In this document: positions 43,015 to 51,890 of the stretch, piece by piece | Layout: every line of letters begins with the position of its first letter | Numbering within the stretch: position 1 is the stretch's first letter | Position numbers and translations under genes: made by a program | Source of the DNA: Cupriavidus sp. EM10 | GTDB lineage: Bacteria; Pseudomonadota; Gammaproteobacteria; Burkholderiales; Burkholderiaceae | Direction of reading: 5' to 3' | NCBI RefSeq assembly: GCF_018729255.1 | Contig: NZ_CP076060.1 | Coordinates: forward strand, 620,001-684,000 | DNA length: 64,000 nucleotides | The notes under the pieces: model-generated | What the model saw: only the letters and a program-made list of their open reading frames with translations | Databases searched by the model: none | What the model was told of the DNA's origin: nothing

Positions 43015-43046
43015 GCTCCCCTGTCCCGCTGGCGGGAGGGGGAGCA
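43015..43046. repeat. Palindromic repeat, single copy
   Basis: TGCTCCCCTGTCCCGC, then TGGCGGGAGGGGGAGCA, lies between the two divergent ECF-type promoters. It is a variant member of the same repeat family. Confidence 0.8.
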
Positions 43047-43051
43047 GGCGC

Positions 43052-43082
43052 GGGAATAAATCCGGCCCTGGGCCGGTATGAC
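43052..43082 (+). promoter_or_regulatory. ECF-type promoter of the phosphoesterase-cupredoxin pair
   Basis: GGGAATAAA (43052-43060), 16 bp, then TATGAC (43077-43082), 30 bp ahead of the ATG at 43112. The -35 motif and spacing are identical to the divergent sigma-gene promoter. Both spacers end in GCCGG, which argues for recognition by the same sigma factor. Confidence 0.65.
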
Positions 43083-43111
43083 AGTCACCATCCACCCAAC
43101 TGGAGACGGTC

Positions 43112-44005
43112 ATGAATGGAAACTGGAGCCGGCGCGACATCCTGCGCCTGGCGGGTGCGGCCGGCGGCGCCGTGTTTGCATCGGCACTGCCGGGCTGGGC
43201 GGCCGGGCGCGACGACGACTTTGTGTTCGTCCAGCTGTCCGACGCGCACTGGGGATTCGAAGGGCCACCCAATCCCGATGCGCGGGGCACGCTGCCCAAG
43301 GCGGTGGCGGCGGTCAATGCGCTGCCGCAGCCGCCCGACTTCATCATGTTCACGGGCGACCTGACCCACACCACCGACGACCCCGCCGAGCGCCGCCGCC
43401 GCATGCGCGAGTTCCGCGAGATCATCGCGCCGCTGCGGGCCGGAGCTGTCCACCTGATGCCGGGCGAGCACGATGCCAGCCTGGACAACGGCGCGGCCTA
43501 CCAGGAGCTGTTCGGGCCCACGCACTACACGTTCGATCACAAGGGCCTGCACGCCATCGTGCTGGACAACGTATCCGACCCGGCCGGGCAGGTGGGCGAG
43601 GCCCAGCTGGCGTGGCTGGCCGCCGACCTGGCGAAGCAGCCGCGCGATGCGCGCATCGTGGTCTTCACGCACCGGCCGTTGTTCGACCTGTATCCGCAGT
43701 GGGACTGGGCCACGCGCGACGGCGCCAAGGTGATCGACCAGCTAATGCCGTACCAGAACGTGACGGTGTTCTACGGGCATATCCACCAGGAGCATCACCG
43801 CATGACCGGGCATATTGCGCATCACGCGGCGCGGTCGCTGATGTTTCCGCTGCCCACGGCGGGGTCGCAGCCGCGCCGCCTGCCGGTGCCGTGGGATGCC
43901 GCGCATCCGTACCAGGGGCTGGGATGGCGCGAGGTGAACGCCACGGCAGCGCCGGGCAAGGACGCATTCACGCTGGCCGAGCAGCCCGTGGTGGGGAGGG
44001 CGTGA
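43112..44005 (+). CDS. Tat-exported metallophosphoesterase
   Basis: 297 residues; GGAG 6 nt upstream of ATG 43112. A twin-arginine signal (WSRRDILRLAGAAGG) is at the N-terminus. The calcineurin-type motifs occur in order: SDAHWG, FTGDLTHTTDD, GEHDAS (Glu in place of the usual Asn of GNHD), VFTHRPLF and YGHIHQEHH. The protein should act in the periplasm with a dinuclear metal centre on an unknown phosphoester. Its stop overlaps the cupredoxin start by one base, and it shares a putative ECF promoter, so both are probably part of a stress regulon. Confidence 0.9.
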   Translation: MNGNWSRRDILRLAGAAGGAVFASALPGWAAGRDDDFVFVQLSDAHWGFEGPPNPDARGTLPKAVAAVNALPQPPDFIMFTGDLTHTTDDPAERRRRMREFREIIAPLRAGAVHLMPGEHDASLDNGAAYQELFGPTHYTFDHKGLHAIVLDNVSDPAGQVGEAQLAWLAADLAKQPRDARIVVFTHRPLFDLYPQWDWATRDGAKVIDQLMPYQNVTVFYGHIHQEHHRMTGHIAHHAARSLMFPLPTAGSQPRRLPVPWDAAHPYQGLGWREVNATAAPGKDAFTLAEQPVVGRA

Positions 44006-44388
44006 TGACGACAGACCGCATGGCCGCCACCGGCCGGCGCCAGGTGCTGGCGCGGGGCCTGGGCCTGCTGCTGGCCGCCGCCGTCGTGCCGGTGATGGGC
44101 GGGGCCGCCGCGCCGCGCGTGATCCCGATGCGGGCGCGGCGCTTCGTGTTCATCCCCGACAAGCTCGCGCTGAAGCCCGGCGAGACGGTGGTGCTGGCGA
44201 TCACTGCCGAGGACGTCATCATGGGCTTCTCGGCGCCGGACTTCGGCGTGCGGGCCGACCTGCCGCCGGGCCAGAAGGTGGAAGTCCGGCTGACCGCGCC
44301 GAAGAAGCGTGGCAGCTATGCCTTTCTGTGCGATATCTTCTGCGGCTCGGGCCACGAGTCGATGGGCGGGACCATCGACGTGGCATAG
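44005..44388 (+). CDS. Exported cupredoxin with CuA-like (COX2-type) motif
   Basis: 127 residues with an N-terminal export signal (residues about 10-38) containing a twin-arginine-like GRRQVL. The C-terminus CDIFCGSGHESM is the Cys-x3-Cys-x3-His-x2-Met ligand set of a CuA site. The upstream loop reads EDVIMGFSAPDFGVRADLPPG, where COX2-like proteins usually have His (as in HSF or HGF); here Met takes that place. It probably handles copper or electrons in the periplasm. It is translationally coupled to the phosphoesterase. Confidence 0.85.
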   Translation: MTTDRMAATGRRQVLARGLGLLLAAAVVPVMGGAAAPRVIPMRARRFVFIPDKLALKPGETVVLAITAEDVIMGFSAPDFGVRADLPPGQKVEVRLTAPKKRGSYAFLCDIFCGSGHESMGGTIDVA

Positions 44389-44404
44389 CGGACGCAGGCC
44401 ACGC

Positions 44405-47400
44405 TCAGGCGTCGTCGTACTCGGTGGTGCGCGCGTCGGCATGCGCGGGCGGCATGCCCGTGCGGGCCGCGCGGCGCCGCACGTACCAGTGATGCGCGCG
44501 GTCCAGGTACAGGTAGACCACCGGCGTGCTGAACAGCGTCAGCATCTGCGACACCACCAGCCCGCCCACCATCGCCCAGCCCAGCGGACGCCGCAGCTCC
44601 GATCCCGCGCCGTGGCCCAGCATCAGCGGCAGCCCGGCCAGCAGCGCGCACATGGTGGTCATCATGATGGGCCGGAAACGCAGCAGGCAGGCCTCGTAGA
44701 TGGCATCGCGCGGCGCCATGCCGCGTTCGCGCTCGGCCACCAACGCGAAGTCCACCATCATGATGCCGTTCTTCTTGACGATGCCGATCAGCAGGATGAC
44801 GCCGATCAGCGCGATCACGGTGAAGTCGTAGCCGCCCAGCATCAGCACGGCCAGCGCGCCCACGCCGGCCGAGGGCAGCGTGGACAGGATCGTCAGCGGG
44901 TGGATGTAGCTCTCGTAGAGCAGCCCCAGCACGATATACACGGCGATCAGCGCCGCCGTTATCAGGTAGGGCTGCGAGGCCAGCGACGCCCCGAACGCCT
45001 GTGCCGTACCCTGGAACGCGCCGGTCAGCGTGCGCGGGCGGCCCATGTCGGCCAGTGCCTTGTTGATGGCGTCCACCGCCTCGCCCAGCGACGCGCCCTG
45101 CGCCAGGTTGAACGAGATCGTCACGGCCGGAAACTGCCCCTGGTGGCCAATCGACAGGTAGGCCGTGCGGTTGGTGTCGATCTTCACGAACGACGACAGC
45201 GGCACCTGCTGGCCGGTCAGGGGCGAGGCCAGGTAGAGCTTGTCGAACAGCTGCGGGTCCTGCTGCATCGCGGGGGTGACTTCCAGTATCACGTGGTAGC
45301 TGTTGATCTGCGTGAAGTACTGCGCCACCTGGCGCTGGCCGATGGCGTCGTAGAGCGTGCTGTCGATCAGCGACGGCGTGATGCCGAAGCTCGACGCGCG
45401 GGCGCGGTCGATGGTCAGCATCGCGGCGGCAGCGGCGTTCTGCTGGTCGGAGGCCACGTCGCTCAGCTGCGGCAGTTGGCGGAAGCGTTCGACGATGCGC
45501 GGCGCCCAGCTGTTCAGCTCGTCCAGGTTGGCGTCGGTCAACGTGAACTGGTACTGCGTACGCGACAGGCGCCCGCCCACGTTGATGTCCTGCCCGGCCT
45601 GCAGGAACAGGTTGGCGCCCTGCACCTGCTGCAGCTTCGGGCGCAGCCGCGCGATGATCTGGTCGGCCGACGCCGTGCGGCCTTCCTCCTTGGGGCGCAG
45701 GCTGATAAAGAAGTTGCCGGTGTTGACCGTGTTCTGGCCGCCGGTCATGCCCACGGCGGCCACGTCGGGGTCGCTGCGCACGATGTCGGCCAGCGCCACC
45801 ATGCGCGCGTTCATCGACTTGAACGACGCATCCTGCGCCGACTCGGCCGTGCCGAACAGGAAGCCCGTGTCCTGCTGCGGAAAGAAGCCCTTGGGGATGA
45901 TGACGAACAGCACCACCGTGGTGGCCACGGTCAGCAGGAACACGCACAGCGTCAGGAACTGGTGGTCGAGCACGTGGTCGAGCCCGCGCCGGTAGGCGCC
46001 CAGCATGGCGTCGAAGCCGCGCTCGAACAGCTGGTAGAGCCGGCCGTGGGATGCCCCGTGGGCCGGATCGTGCGGCTTGAGAAAGCGCGAGCACAGCATC
46101 GGCGTCAGCGTCAGCGAGACCATCACCGACACCGCGATGGTCAGCGTTACCGTCACCGCGAACTCGCGGAACAGCCGGCCCACGATGCCGCCCATCAGCA
46201 GCAGCGGGATGAACACCGCTACCAGCGACACCGAGATCGACACGATCGTGAAGGCAATCTCGCCGGCACCCTGCAGCGCGGCCTCCATCGGCGTCATGCC
46301 CGCTTCCACGTGGCGGTAGATGTTCTCCAGCATCACGATGGCGTCGTCGACCACGAAGCCCACGGCGATGGTCAGCGCCATCAGCGACAGGTTGTCGCGG
46401 CTGTAGCCCAGCAGGTACATGCCGCCGGCCGTGCCCAGCAGCGCCAGCGGCACGGTCACGCTGGGGATCAGCGTGGCCGGCACGTTGCGCAGGAACACGA
46501 AGATGATGCCCACCACCAGCACGATGGTCAGCACCAGCGTGAATTCCACGTCGGCCTCGGATGCCCGGATATTCTGCGTGCGGTCGGCCAGCACGTTGAC
46601 GCTGACCGACGCCGGAATCGACAGCTGCAGCCGGGGCAGGGCGGCCTTGATGCGGTCCACCGTGGCAATCACGTTGGCGCCGGGCTGCTTGGTCACGGCC
46701 AGGATGATGCCCCGGCCATTGTGGAAGGTGTTGTCGGCGGGCGCGGCGGCGCCGGCAAAGGCCCAGCCGGCCAGCTTTGCGTTCTCGGGGCCGTCCACGG
46801 CCTGGCCGATGTCGCGCACGCGCACCGGCGCGCCGTTGCGGTAGGCCAGCACGATGTCGTTCCAGGTGGCCGACCGGGTGATCTGGTCGTTGGTGTAGAC
46901 GTTGAACGCCTTGGTGGCGCCGTCGGTGGCGCCGGTGGGCTGGTTGACCGTGCTGGACGCGATGACGCCGCGGATATCCTCCAGGCTCATGCCCATCGCG
47001 GCCAGCTTGCCGGGGTCCACCTGGATGCGCACGGCCGGCTTCTGCTGGCCGCCGATGTTGACCAGCCCCACGCCCTCGATCTGCGAGATCTGCTGGGCCA
47101 GGATGTTGTCGGCGAAGTCGTTGACGGTGGTCAGCGGCAGCGCGTCGGACTGCACCGCCAGCACCAGGATCGGCGAATCGGCCGGATTGATCTTGCGGAA
47201 CGATGGCGGGCTGGGCAGGTTGGCCGGCAACTGGCCGCCGGCCGCGTTGATGGCGGCCTGCACGTCCACGGCGGCGGCGTCGATGCTGCGGTTCAGGTCG
47301 AACTGCAGCGTGATCTGCGTGGTGCCCTGGGCGCTGGTCGACGTCATCTGCGACAGCCCGGCGATCAGCGAGAACTGCCGCTCCAGCGGCTGCGCGACGT

Positions 47401-47584
47401 TCGACGCCATGGTCTCCGGGTTGGCGCCGGGCAGGCTGACGGAGACCTGGATGGTCGGGAAATCCACCTGCGGCAGTGGCGCGATCGGCAGCAGCGGCCA
47501 GGCGGCCAGGCCGACCAGGAACAGCGCGAGTGCCAGCAGCGAGGTGCCGATCGGCCGCTGGATGAAGGTTGCCGATACGCTCAT
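44405..47584 (-). CDS. RND multidrug efflux permease (MdtB/MdtC/MuxB type)
   Basis: 1059 residues with the two-fold 12-helix RND architecture. It opens SATFIQRPIGTSLLALALFLVG. The TM4 proton-relay Asp pair is in AVGFVVDDAIVMLENIYRH, and the second half has the matching GVILLIGIVKKNGIMMVDFA. The sequence of the first pore region (PQVDFPTIQVSVSLPGANPE) places it with the Mdt/Mux group. Those systems usually have two RND permeases, yet only one is present here. The ATG at 47584 overlaps the adaptor stop (ATGA). No outer-membrane factor gene is adjacent. Confidence 0.94.
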   Translation of the reverse strand: MSVSATFIQRPIGTSLLALALFLVGLAAWPLLPIAPLPQVDFPTIQVSVSLPGANPETMASNVAQPLERQFSLIAGLSQMTSTSAQGTTQITLQFDLNRSIDAAAVDVQAAINAAGGQLPANLPSPPSFRKINPADSPILVLAVQSDALPLTTVNDFADNILAQQISQIEGVGLVNIGGQQKPAVRIQVDPGKLAAMGMSLEDIRGVIASSTVNQPTGATDGATKAFNVYTNDQITRSATWNDIVLAYRNGAPVRVRDIGQAVDGPENAKLAGWAFAGAAAPADNTFHNGRGIILAVTKQPGANVIATVDRIKAALPRLQLSIPASVSVNVLADRTQNIRASEADVEFTLVLTIVLVVGIIFVFLRNVPATLIPSVTVPLALLGTAGGMYLLGYSRDNLSLMALTIAVGFVVDDAIVMLENIYRHVEAGMTPMEAALQGAGEIAFTIVSISVSLVAVFIPLLLMGGIVGRLFREFAVTVTLTIAVSVMVSLTLTPMLCSRFLKPHDPAHGASHGRLYQLFERGFDAMLGAYRRGLDHVLDHQFLTLCVFLLTVATTVVLFVIIPKGFFPQQDTGFLFGTAESAQDASFKSMNARMVALADIVRSDPDVAAVGMTGGQNTVNTGNFFISLRPKEEGRTASADQIIARLRPKLQQVQGANLFLQAGQDINVGGRLSRTQYQFTLTDANLDELNSWAPRIVERFRQLPQLSDVASDQQNAAAAAMLTIDRARASSFGITPSLIDSTLYDAIGQRQVAQYFTQINSYHVILEVTPAMQQDPQLFDKLYLASPLTGQQVPLSSFVKIDTNRTAYLSIGHQGQFPAVTISFNLAQGASLGEAVDAINKALADMGRPRTLTGAFQGTAQAFGASLASQPYLITAALIAVYIVLGLLYESYIHPLTILSTLPSAGVGALAVLMLGGYDFTVIALIGVILLIGIVKKNGIMMVDFALVAERERGMAPRDAIYEACLLRFRPIMMTTMCALLAGLPLMLGHGAGSELRRPLGWAMVGGLVVSQMLTLFSTPVVYLYLDRAHHWYVRRRAARTGMPPAHADARTTEYDDA

Positions 47585-48819
47585 GGGCGCGCGCCGGGCG
47601 GGGTGTTGGCGGCCACGGCCGGGGCGCTGGCGGGGGTGCCCGGGCCTGCATGCTGCCGGCCGGGGGCGGGCGGCGGCGCCTCGGCTATCCGCGCGCCGGG
47701 CTTGAGCTTGTACTGTCCATCGGCCACCACGCGGTCGCCGGGGGCGATGCCGCTGGCGATCACGGCGCGCGGGCCCTGCAGTTCGGCCACCTGCACCGGC
47801 TGCAGCTTCACGGACTGGTCGGCCTGCACCGCATAGACATAGGTGCCGGCGTCGTTGCGCTGGATGGCGGAGGCCGGGATCACCACGGCGTTGTCGTGCT
47901 GGCCCAGCACCAGGCGGGCGTTCACGTACTGTCCCGGCCACAGCGCCTGCTTCGGGTTGGCGAAGCGGGCCTTGAGCTGGATGGTGCCGCTGGTGGTGTC
48001 GATCGTATTGTTCAGCAGGATCAGCCGGCCCTGGCCCAGCGCGATATCGGTGCCGCGCTCGTTGGCGAACACGGCCAGCGGCGTGGCGCTGGCCGCCATG
48101 GCGCGCTGGATGCGGCCAAAGGCGTCGTCGGGCAGCGTGAACACGACGTCGATCGGGTCGATCTGGCGGATCACGACCAGGCCCGTGGTATCGGTGGCAT
48201 GGATGATGTTGCCGGGGTCCACCAGCCGCGCGCCCACCCGGCCCGACAAGGGCGCGGTAATCGTCGTGAAATCGAGCTGCACCCGGGCCAGCGCGATCTG
48301 CGCCTCGTCGTTGCGGACCGTCGCCGCCAGCTGGTTGACCAGGGCGCGCTGGGTATCGACTGTCTGCCGGGTGGTGGAATCGGTGCGGATCAGGTCCTCG
48401 AAGCGCTGCAGGTCAAGCCGGGCGTTGGCCAGCAGGGCCTCGTCGCGCGCCTTGGTGGCCTGGGCCTGCTGCAGCGTGGCCTGGAAGGTGCGCGGGTCGA
48501 TGCGCGCCAGCACCTGCCCTGCCTTCACATCCTGGCCCTCGACGAAGCCGACGCTGTCGAGCTGTCCGTCCACACGTGCCTTGACCGTCACGGTGGCCAT
48601 GGCCTGCACGGTGCCTACCCCGGTCAGGCCGATATCGACCTCCTGGGTACGCGCCGTGGCCGTGCTGACCACCACCGGCGGCAGGGGCGCCGGCGCCGGG
48701 TGCGGCCGCAGGAGCCGGTAGAGGCCCCAGGCGGTCAGCAGCACCGCGACGACGGCCAGCGCCACGGCCAGCGGGCGGCGGCGGGACGGGATGTTTACGG
48801 ACATGGGATCGACATCCAT
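47581..48819 (-). CDS. RND efflux periplasmic adaptor (membrane fusion) protein, MdtA-like
   Basis: 412 residues (start 48819; 48804 is a close alternative). N-terminal membrane anchor AVALAVVAVLLTAWGLYRLL, lipoyl halves (ATVTVKARVDGQLDSVGF and LDFTTITAPLSGRVGARLVD), an alpha-hairpin around residues 110-165, then beta-barrel and membrane-proximal domains (LWPGQYVNARLVL, VVIPASAIQ). The C-terminus is Pro/Ala-rich. It bridges the RND pump to an outer-membrane channel. Confidence 0.92.
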   Translation of the reverse strand: MDVDPMSVNIPSRRRPLAVALAVVAVLLTAWGLYRLLRPHPAPAPLPPVVVSTATARTQEVDIGLTGVGTVQAMATVTVKARVDGQLDSVGFVEGQDVKAGQVLARIDPRTFQATLQQAQATKARDEALLANARLDLQRFEDLIRTDSTTRQTVDTQRALVNQLAATVRNDEAQIALARVQLDFTTITAPLSGRVGARLVDPGNIIHATDTTGLVVIRQIDPIDVVFTLPDDAFGRIQRAMAASATPLAVFANERGTDIALGQGRLILLNNTIDTTSGTIQLKARFANPKQALWPGQYVNARLVLGQHDNAVVIPASAIQRNDAGTYVYAVQADQSVKLQPVQVAELQGPRAVIASGIAPGDRVVADGQYKLKPGARIAEAPPPAPGRQHAGPGTPASAPAVAANTPPGARP

Positions 48820-48965
48820 CGCTTGACCCGACAAGGATAGGTCGCGCAACTTACCGGCGTCATGCCGGGATAACTACGGGCGTATTACTGTTTATTTCAG
48901 CGTACGATGCCAAACGCAGTCGTGCATCATCGGGCTTGCGGCCAACTTCTCTCAGGCAGACCACC

Positions 48966-49250
48966 ATGGAAACCCAGGAAAGCACCCTGACCCTCGCATT
49001 GCTGACCGTGCCCGCCCGCGCGGCCATCTGCCGTGCGTTGCTCGAAGCGGGGGACGAATGCCTGCCGGCCATCGCGCTGGTCGAGGCCTCGGGCGTGACC
49101 ATGCGCCGCGCCGCCCACCATTTCCAGGAGATGGTCCAGGCCGAGGTGCTGGCGCTGGTCATCCGCGACCATCAGGTCTGCTACACGCTCAAGGCCCGCC
49201 GCGCCGTGCGCGAGGCGCTGGAGTTCGTGGATCGTAGCGGCCTGAATTGA
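48966..49250 (+). CDS. Small winged-helix DNA-binding protein (ArsR-like), 94 aa
   Basis: 94 residues from ATG 48966. TVPARAAICRALLEAGDECL, ALVEASGVTMRRAAHHFQEM and LALVIRDHQVCYTLKARRAV give the helix-turn-helix plus wing layout of ArsR-type repressors. No metal-binding CVC motif is seen. It is divergent from the RND operon with 146 bp between, so it may regulate the pump. The effector is unknown. Confidence 0.75.
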   Translation: METQESTLTLALLTVPARAAICRALLEAGDECLPAIALVEASGVTMRRAAHHFQEMVQAEVLALVIRDHQVCYTLKARRAVREALEFVDRSGLN

Positions 49251-49361
49251 TAGTGCTGTTTCAGGCGCTTTTTTGAACGCGCCGGTCAACTGGCCGGCGT
49301 GGTTCTCCGTTCATTCAGGGCGCCCGCCTTTGCCGCGTGCGCCTTGCATCAGGAATCCACC

Positions 49362-50651
49362 GTGAAATTCTCGAACCGGGTCGTCGCGCTGCCGCTGTGG
49401 GCGATCCTGTATTTCGTCCTTGGCTACGCGTCGCACAAGTTCAACGGACCGTTCTCGGCCACCGGCTATATCTGGCTGCCGGCCGGCGTGACCGTGGCCG
49501 CCTTCATGCTGGCGCCGGCCCGCCGCTGGCTGGCCCTGGGGGTGGCATTCCTGGCCGCACAGATGCTGCTGGGCGTGGTGGAAGGGCGTGACGCCTTCCG
49601 CATGCTGCTGTTCTCGCTGGACGAGATCGGTTTCGCGGCGGTGGCCGTGGCGCTGGTGCACATGATGCGGTTTTCGCTCGAAGGGATGGCCTTCCTGCGC
49701 GGCGTGCTGGTGGCCGCCGTGGTCAGCAGCCTGGGCGGCGCGATGTTCGGGGCGGGCTGGTTCTGGCTGTTCCTGGACGTGCCGTTCTGGGCCACCGCCA
49801 AGGTGTGGGCTGCCGCCGACTTCGTGGGTGTGCTGATCGTCACGCCGGTGTTCGCGGGCTGGGCACGCTTCAGCGCGGCCCGCTCCGGCGGCCGGCGCCG
49901 GGGCGAATTCCTGGCCGGCATTGCCGCGCTGCTGGGCGTGCTGGTCACCGCCGCCGCCGTGTTCGACGGCGCGCGCGTCGTGCAGCTGTCGCTGGACGTG
50001 GCCTACGCGCTGACCTATATCCCGCTGTTCTTCGTGGCCATCGTCGCGCTGCTGCTGGGCGGGCGGGGCGGGTCGGTGGCCGTGGCGCTGCTGTCGGCGC
50101 TGGTCCTGCTGAACACTGCCCAGGGCGACGGCCCGTTCGCCGACACGGCCGTCTACCACGGCAATTCGCTGCTGGTGGCCCAGCTCTACCTGGCCGTGGC
50201 CGCCCTGCTGACGCTGCTGATCAGCACGCTGCGCACGTCCCGCGAGCAACTGCACGAGGCCGCCGCGACCCGCCAGAACGACGTGGAACTGGCGCTGGCG
50301 GCCAGCGGGCAGCTGGTTTACAACCTCGATCCGCATACGGGGCGGCTGCGCTGGAGCGGCAGCGTCGAACAGGCGTTTGGCGTGGCCGAGCCGGCCTTTG
50401 CCACGCTGGACGACGTGCTGGCCTGCGTGCATCCCGACGACCGGGCCGAGGTGCGCCGGCGCTGGCTGCGCGAAAGCGATGGCGAGGCGCGCGGCGACCT
50501 GACCTTCCGGCTGCAGCTGCCGGTGGGCACGACCACCACCGTGGTCGACATGAGCGGGCCGCTGCTGGACGGCGACGACACCGTGGCGCTGATCGCCGGG
50601 GCCTGGCGCATTGTCGCCAGCCACGACAACGAGGGACGGCGCGCGGCATGA
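49362..50651 (+). CDS. MASE1-domain membrane sensor with a terminal PAS-like domain and no output domain
   Basis: 429 residues starting at GTG 49362 (AGGA 8 nt upstream). An MASE1 integral-membrane sensor spans about 1-290 (YIWLPAGVTVAAFMLAPARRW, then DVPFWATAKVWAAADFVGVLIVTPVFA). A short helix and one PAS-like domain follow (ELALAASGQLVYNLDPHTGR...LACVHPDDRAEVRRRWL). The protein ends without a kinase, GGDEF or EAL domain. Its stop overlaps the hydrolase start (ATGA), so it is translated together with that enzyme. Confidence 0.85.
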   Translation: MKFSNRVVALPLWAILYFVLGYASHKFNGPFSATGYIWLPAGVTVAAFMLAPARRWLALGVAFLAAQMLLGVVEGRDAFRMLLFSLDEIGFAAVAVALVHMMRFSLEGMAFLRGVLVAAVVSSLGGAMFGAGWFWLFLDVPFWATAKVWAAADFVGVLIVTPVFAGWARFSAARSGGRRRGEFLAGIAALLGVLVTAAAVFDGARVVQLSLDVAYALTYIPLFFVAIVALLLGGRGGSVAVALLSALVLLNTAQGDGPFADTAVYHGNSLLVAQLYLAVAALLTLLISTLRTSREQLHEAAATRQNDVELALAASGQLVYNLDPHTGRLRWSGSVEQAFGVAEPAFATLDDVLACVHPDDRAEVRRRWLRESDGEARGDLTFRLQLPVGTTTTVVDMSGPLLDGDDTVALIAGAWRIVASHDNEGRRAA

Positions 50652-51871
50652 CGACGGAACAGGCGCCGCGCGTCGGTGCCTTGCTGATCCACGGCCTGGG
50701 CGGCACCCAGTACGACCTCGGGCCGATGCACAAGGTGCTGCGGCGCGGCGGCGTGGAAACCCACGCCGTGACGCTGCCCGGCCACGGCGGCACGCCCGAC
50801 GACCTGCTGCACGTGCGGGCCGAGGCGTGGATGGATTCGGTGACGCAGGCGTACGACGCGCTGGCGGACCAGTACGACACCTTCCACGTGATCGGCATGT
50901 GCATGGGCGCGCTGCTGGCCGTGGCGCTGGCCGAGCGGCGCCAGCACCGCAAGGGCAAGCTGGTGGCCCTGTCGGCGCCGGTCTATATAGACGGCTGGTC
51001 GACGCCGCCCTACCGCTGGCTGCGGCACGTGGTCTACCACCTGCCGGTGCTGCCGGCGCGCATCAAGGTGGAGGAAAACGAGCCCTTCGGCATCAAGAAC
51101 GACCTGGTGCGCGCCATCGTCAAGGCCAAGTTCGAGCGCGGCGACAACTTCCACTACCGCTGGGTGCCGCTGACCTGCATCCGCCAGGTGGACCGCCTGC
51201 GGCGCTGGGTGCTGGACGGCGCGCGGCGCGTGCCCTGCCAGACGCTGGTGGTGCATGCGCGCGAGGACGAGCTGACATCGGTGCGTTCGGCAGACTTTCT
51301 GCTGGCCAACGTGCCGCAGGCCCAGGGCGTGGTGGTCGAGAACAGCTACCACATGATTTGCGTGGACAACGACCGCGAGCAGGTCATGACCAGCGTGGCG
51401 GGGTTCCTGGGGCTCGAAGCCGGGGCCGCCCGCGTGCGGGCACGCCGCACGGTGGAGGCGCCCATGCCGGCCGAGGCCGTGCAGGCACTGGTGCAGGAAT
51501 ACCTGGCCGCGCTGACCACGCGCCATTTCGAGACGATCTACCCGCAGCTCGATCCCGGTATCGTCTGGCGGCACGTGGGCAATCACCCGCTGGCGGGCGA
51601 ATATGGCGACCGCGACGCCGTGATCGGCCTGTTCCAGCGCCTGGAGCAACTGGCCGGCGAATCGATCCGGATCGACGTGGTGGGCGCCCCGCGCATCGAC
51701 GGCCAGACCGTCGAGGTCGATATCGCCGTGTCCTATCAGCTCGACGGCGCGCCGATGCAGGGCCACGGCACCCAGACGCTGCAATTGCGCAACGGCCGCA
51801 TCGCCGCGGTGGAATACCGCTCGGCGATGGCGGCGGCCGGCCCGGCGGCGCTGGCCGGCCAGGCGGTCTGA
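50648..51871 (+). CDS. Alpha/beta hydrolase with Cys nucleophile fused to a SnoaL/NTF2-like domain
   Basis: 407 residues. Residues about 10-260 form an esterase fold (LLIHGLGGTQYDLGPM; nucleophile elbow VIGMCMGALLAVALAE with Cys in place of Ser; Asp in VVHAREDELTSVRSADF; His in VVENSYHMICVDNDRE). Residues about 280-400 resemble a SnoaL/NTF2 cone (EYLAALTTRHFETIYPQL, then GDRDAVIGLFQRLEQL). A Cys-Asp-His triad is unusual for the carboxylesterase/monoacylglycerol-lipase group and recalls PHA synthases and dienelactone hydrolases. It is coupled to the MASE1 sensor; substrate unknown. Confidence 0.85.
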   Translation: MTTEQAPRVGALLIHGLGGTQYDLGPMHKVLRRGGVETHAVTLPGHGGTPDDLLHVRAEAWMDSVTQAYDALADQYDTFHVIGMCMGALLAVALAERRQHRKGKLVALSAPVYIDGWSTPPYRWLRHVVYHLPVLPARIKVEENEPFGIKNDLVRAIVKAKFERGDNFHYRWVPLTCIRQVDRLRRWVLDGARRVPCQTLVVHAREDELTSVRSADFLLANVPQAQGVVVENSYHMICVDNDREQVMTSVAGFLGLEAGAARVRARRTVEAPMPAEAVQALVQEYLAALTTRHFETIYPQLDPGIVWRHVGNHPLAGEYGDRDAVIGLFQRLEQLAGESIRIDVVGAPRIDGQTVEVDIAVSYQLDGAPMQGHGTQTLQLRNGRIAAVEYRSAMAAAGPAALAGQAV

Positions 51872-51890
51872 GCTGGCTGCACGGCGCCCG

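Noticed and set aside
44309..47836. Very long (1175-codon) plus-strand frame over the RND pump genes
   Set aside because: Low-complexity His/Arg/Gln/Gly translation opposite a clear RND permease; no ribosome site or family motif.
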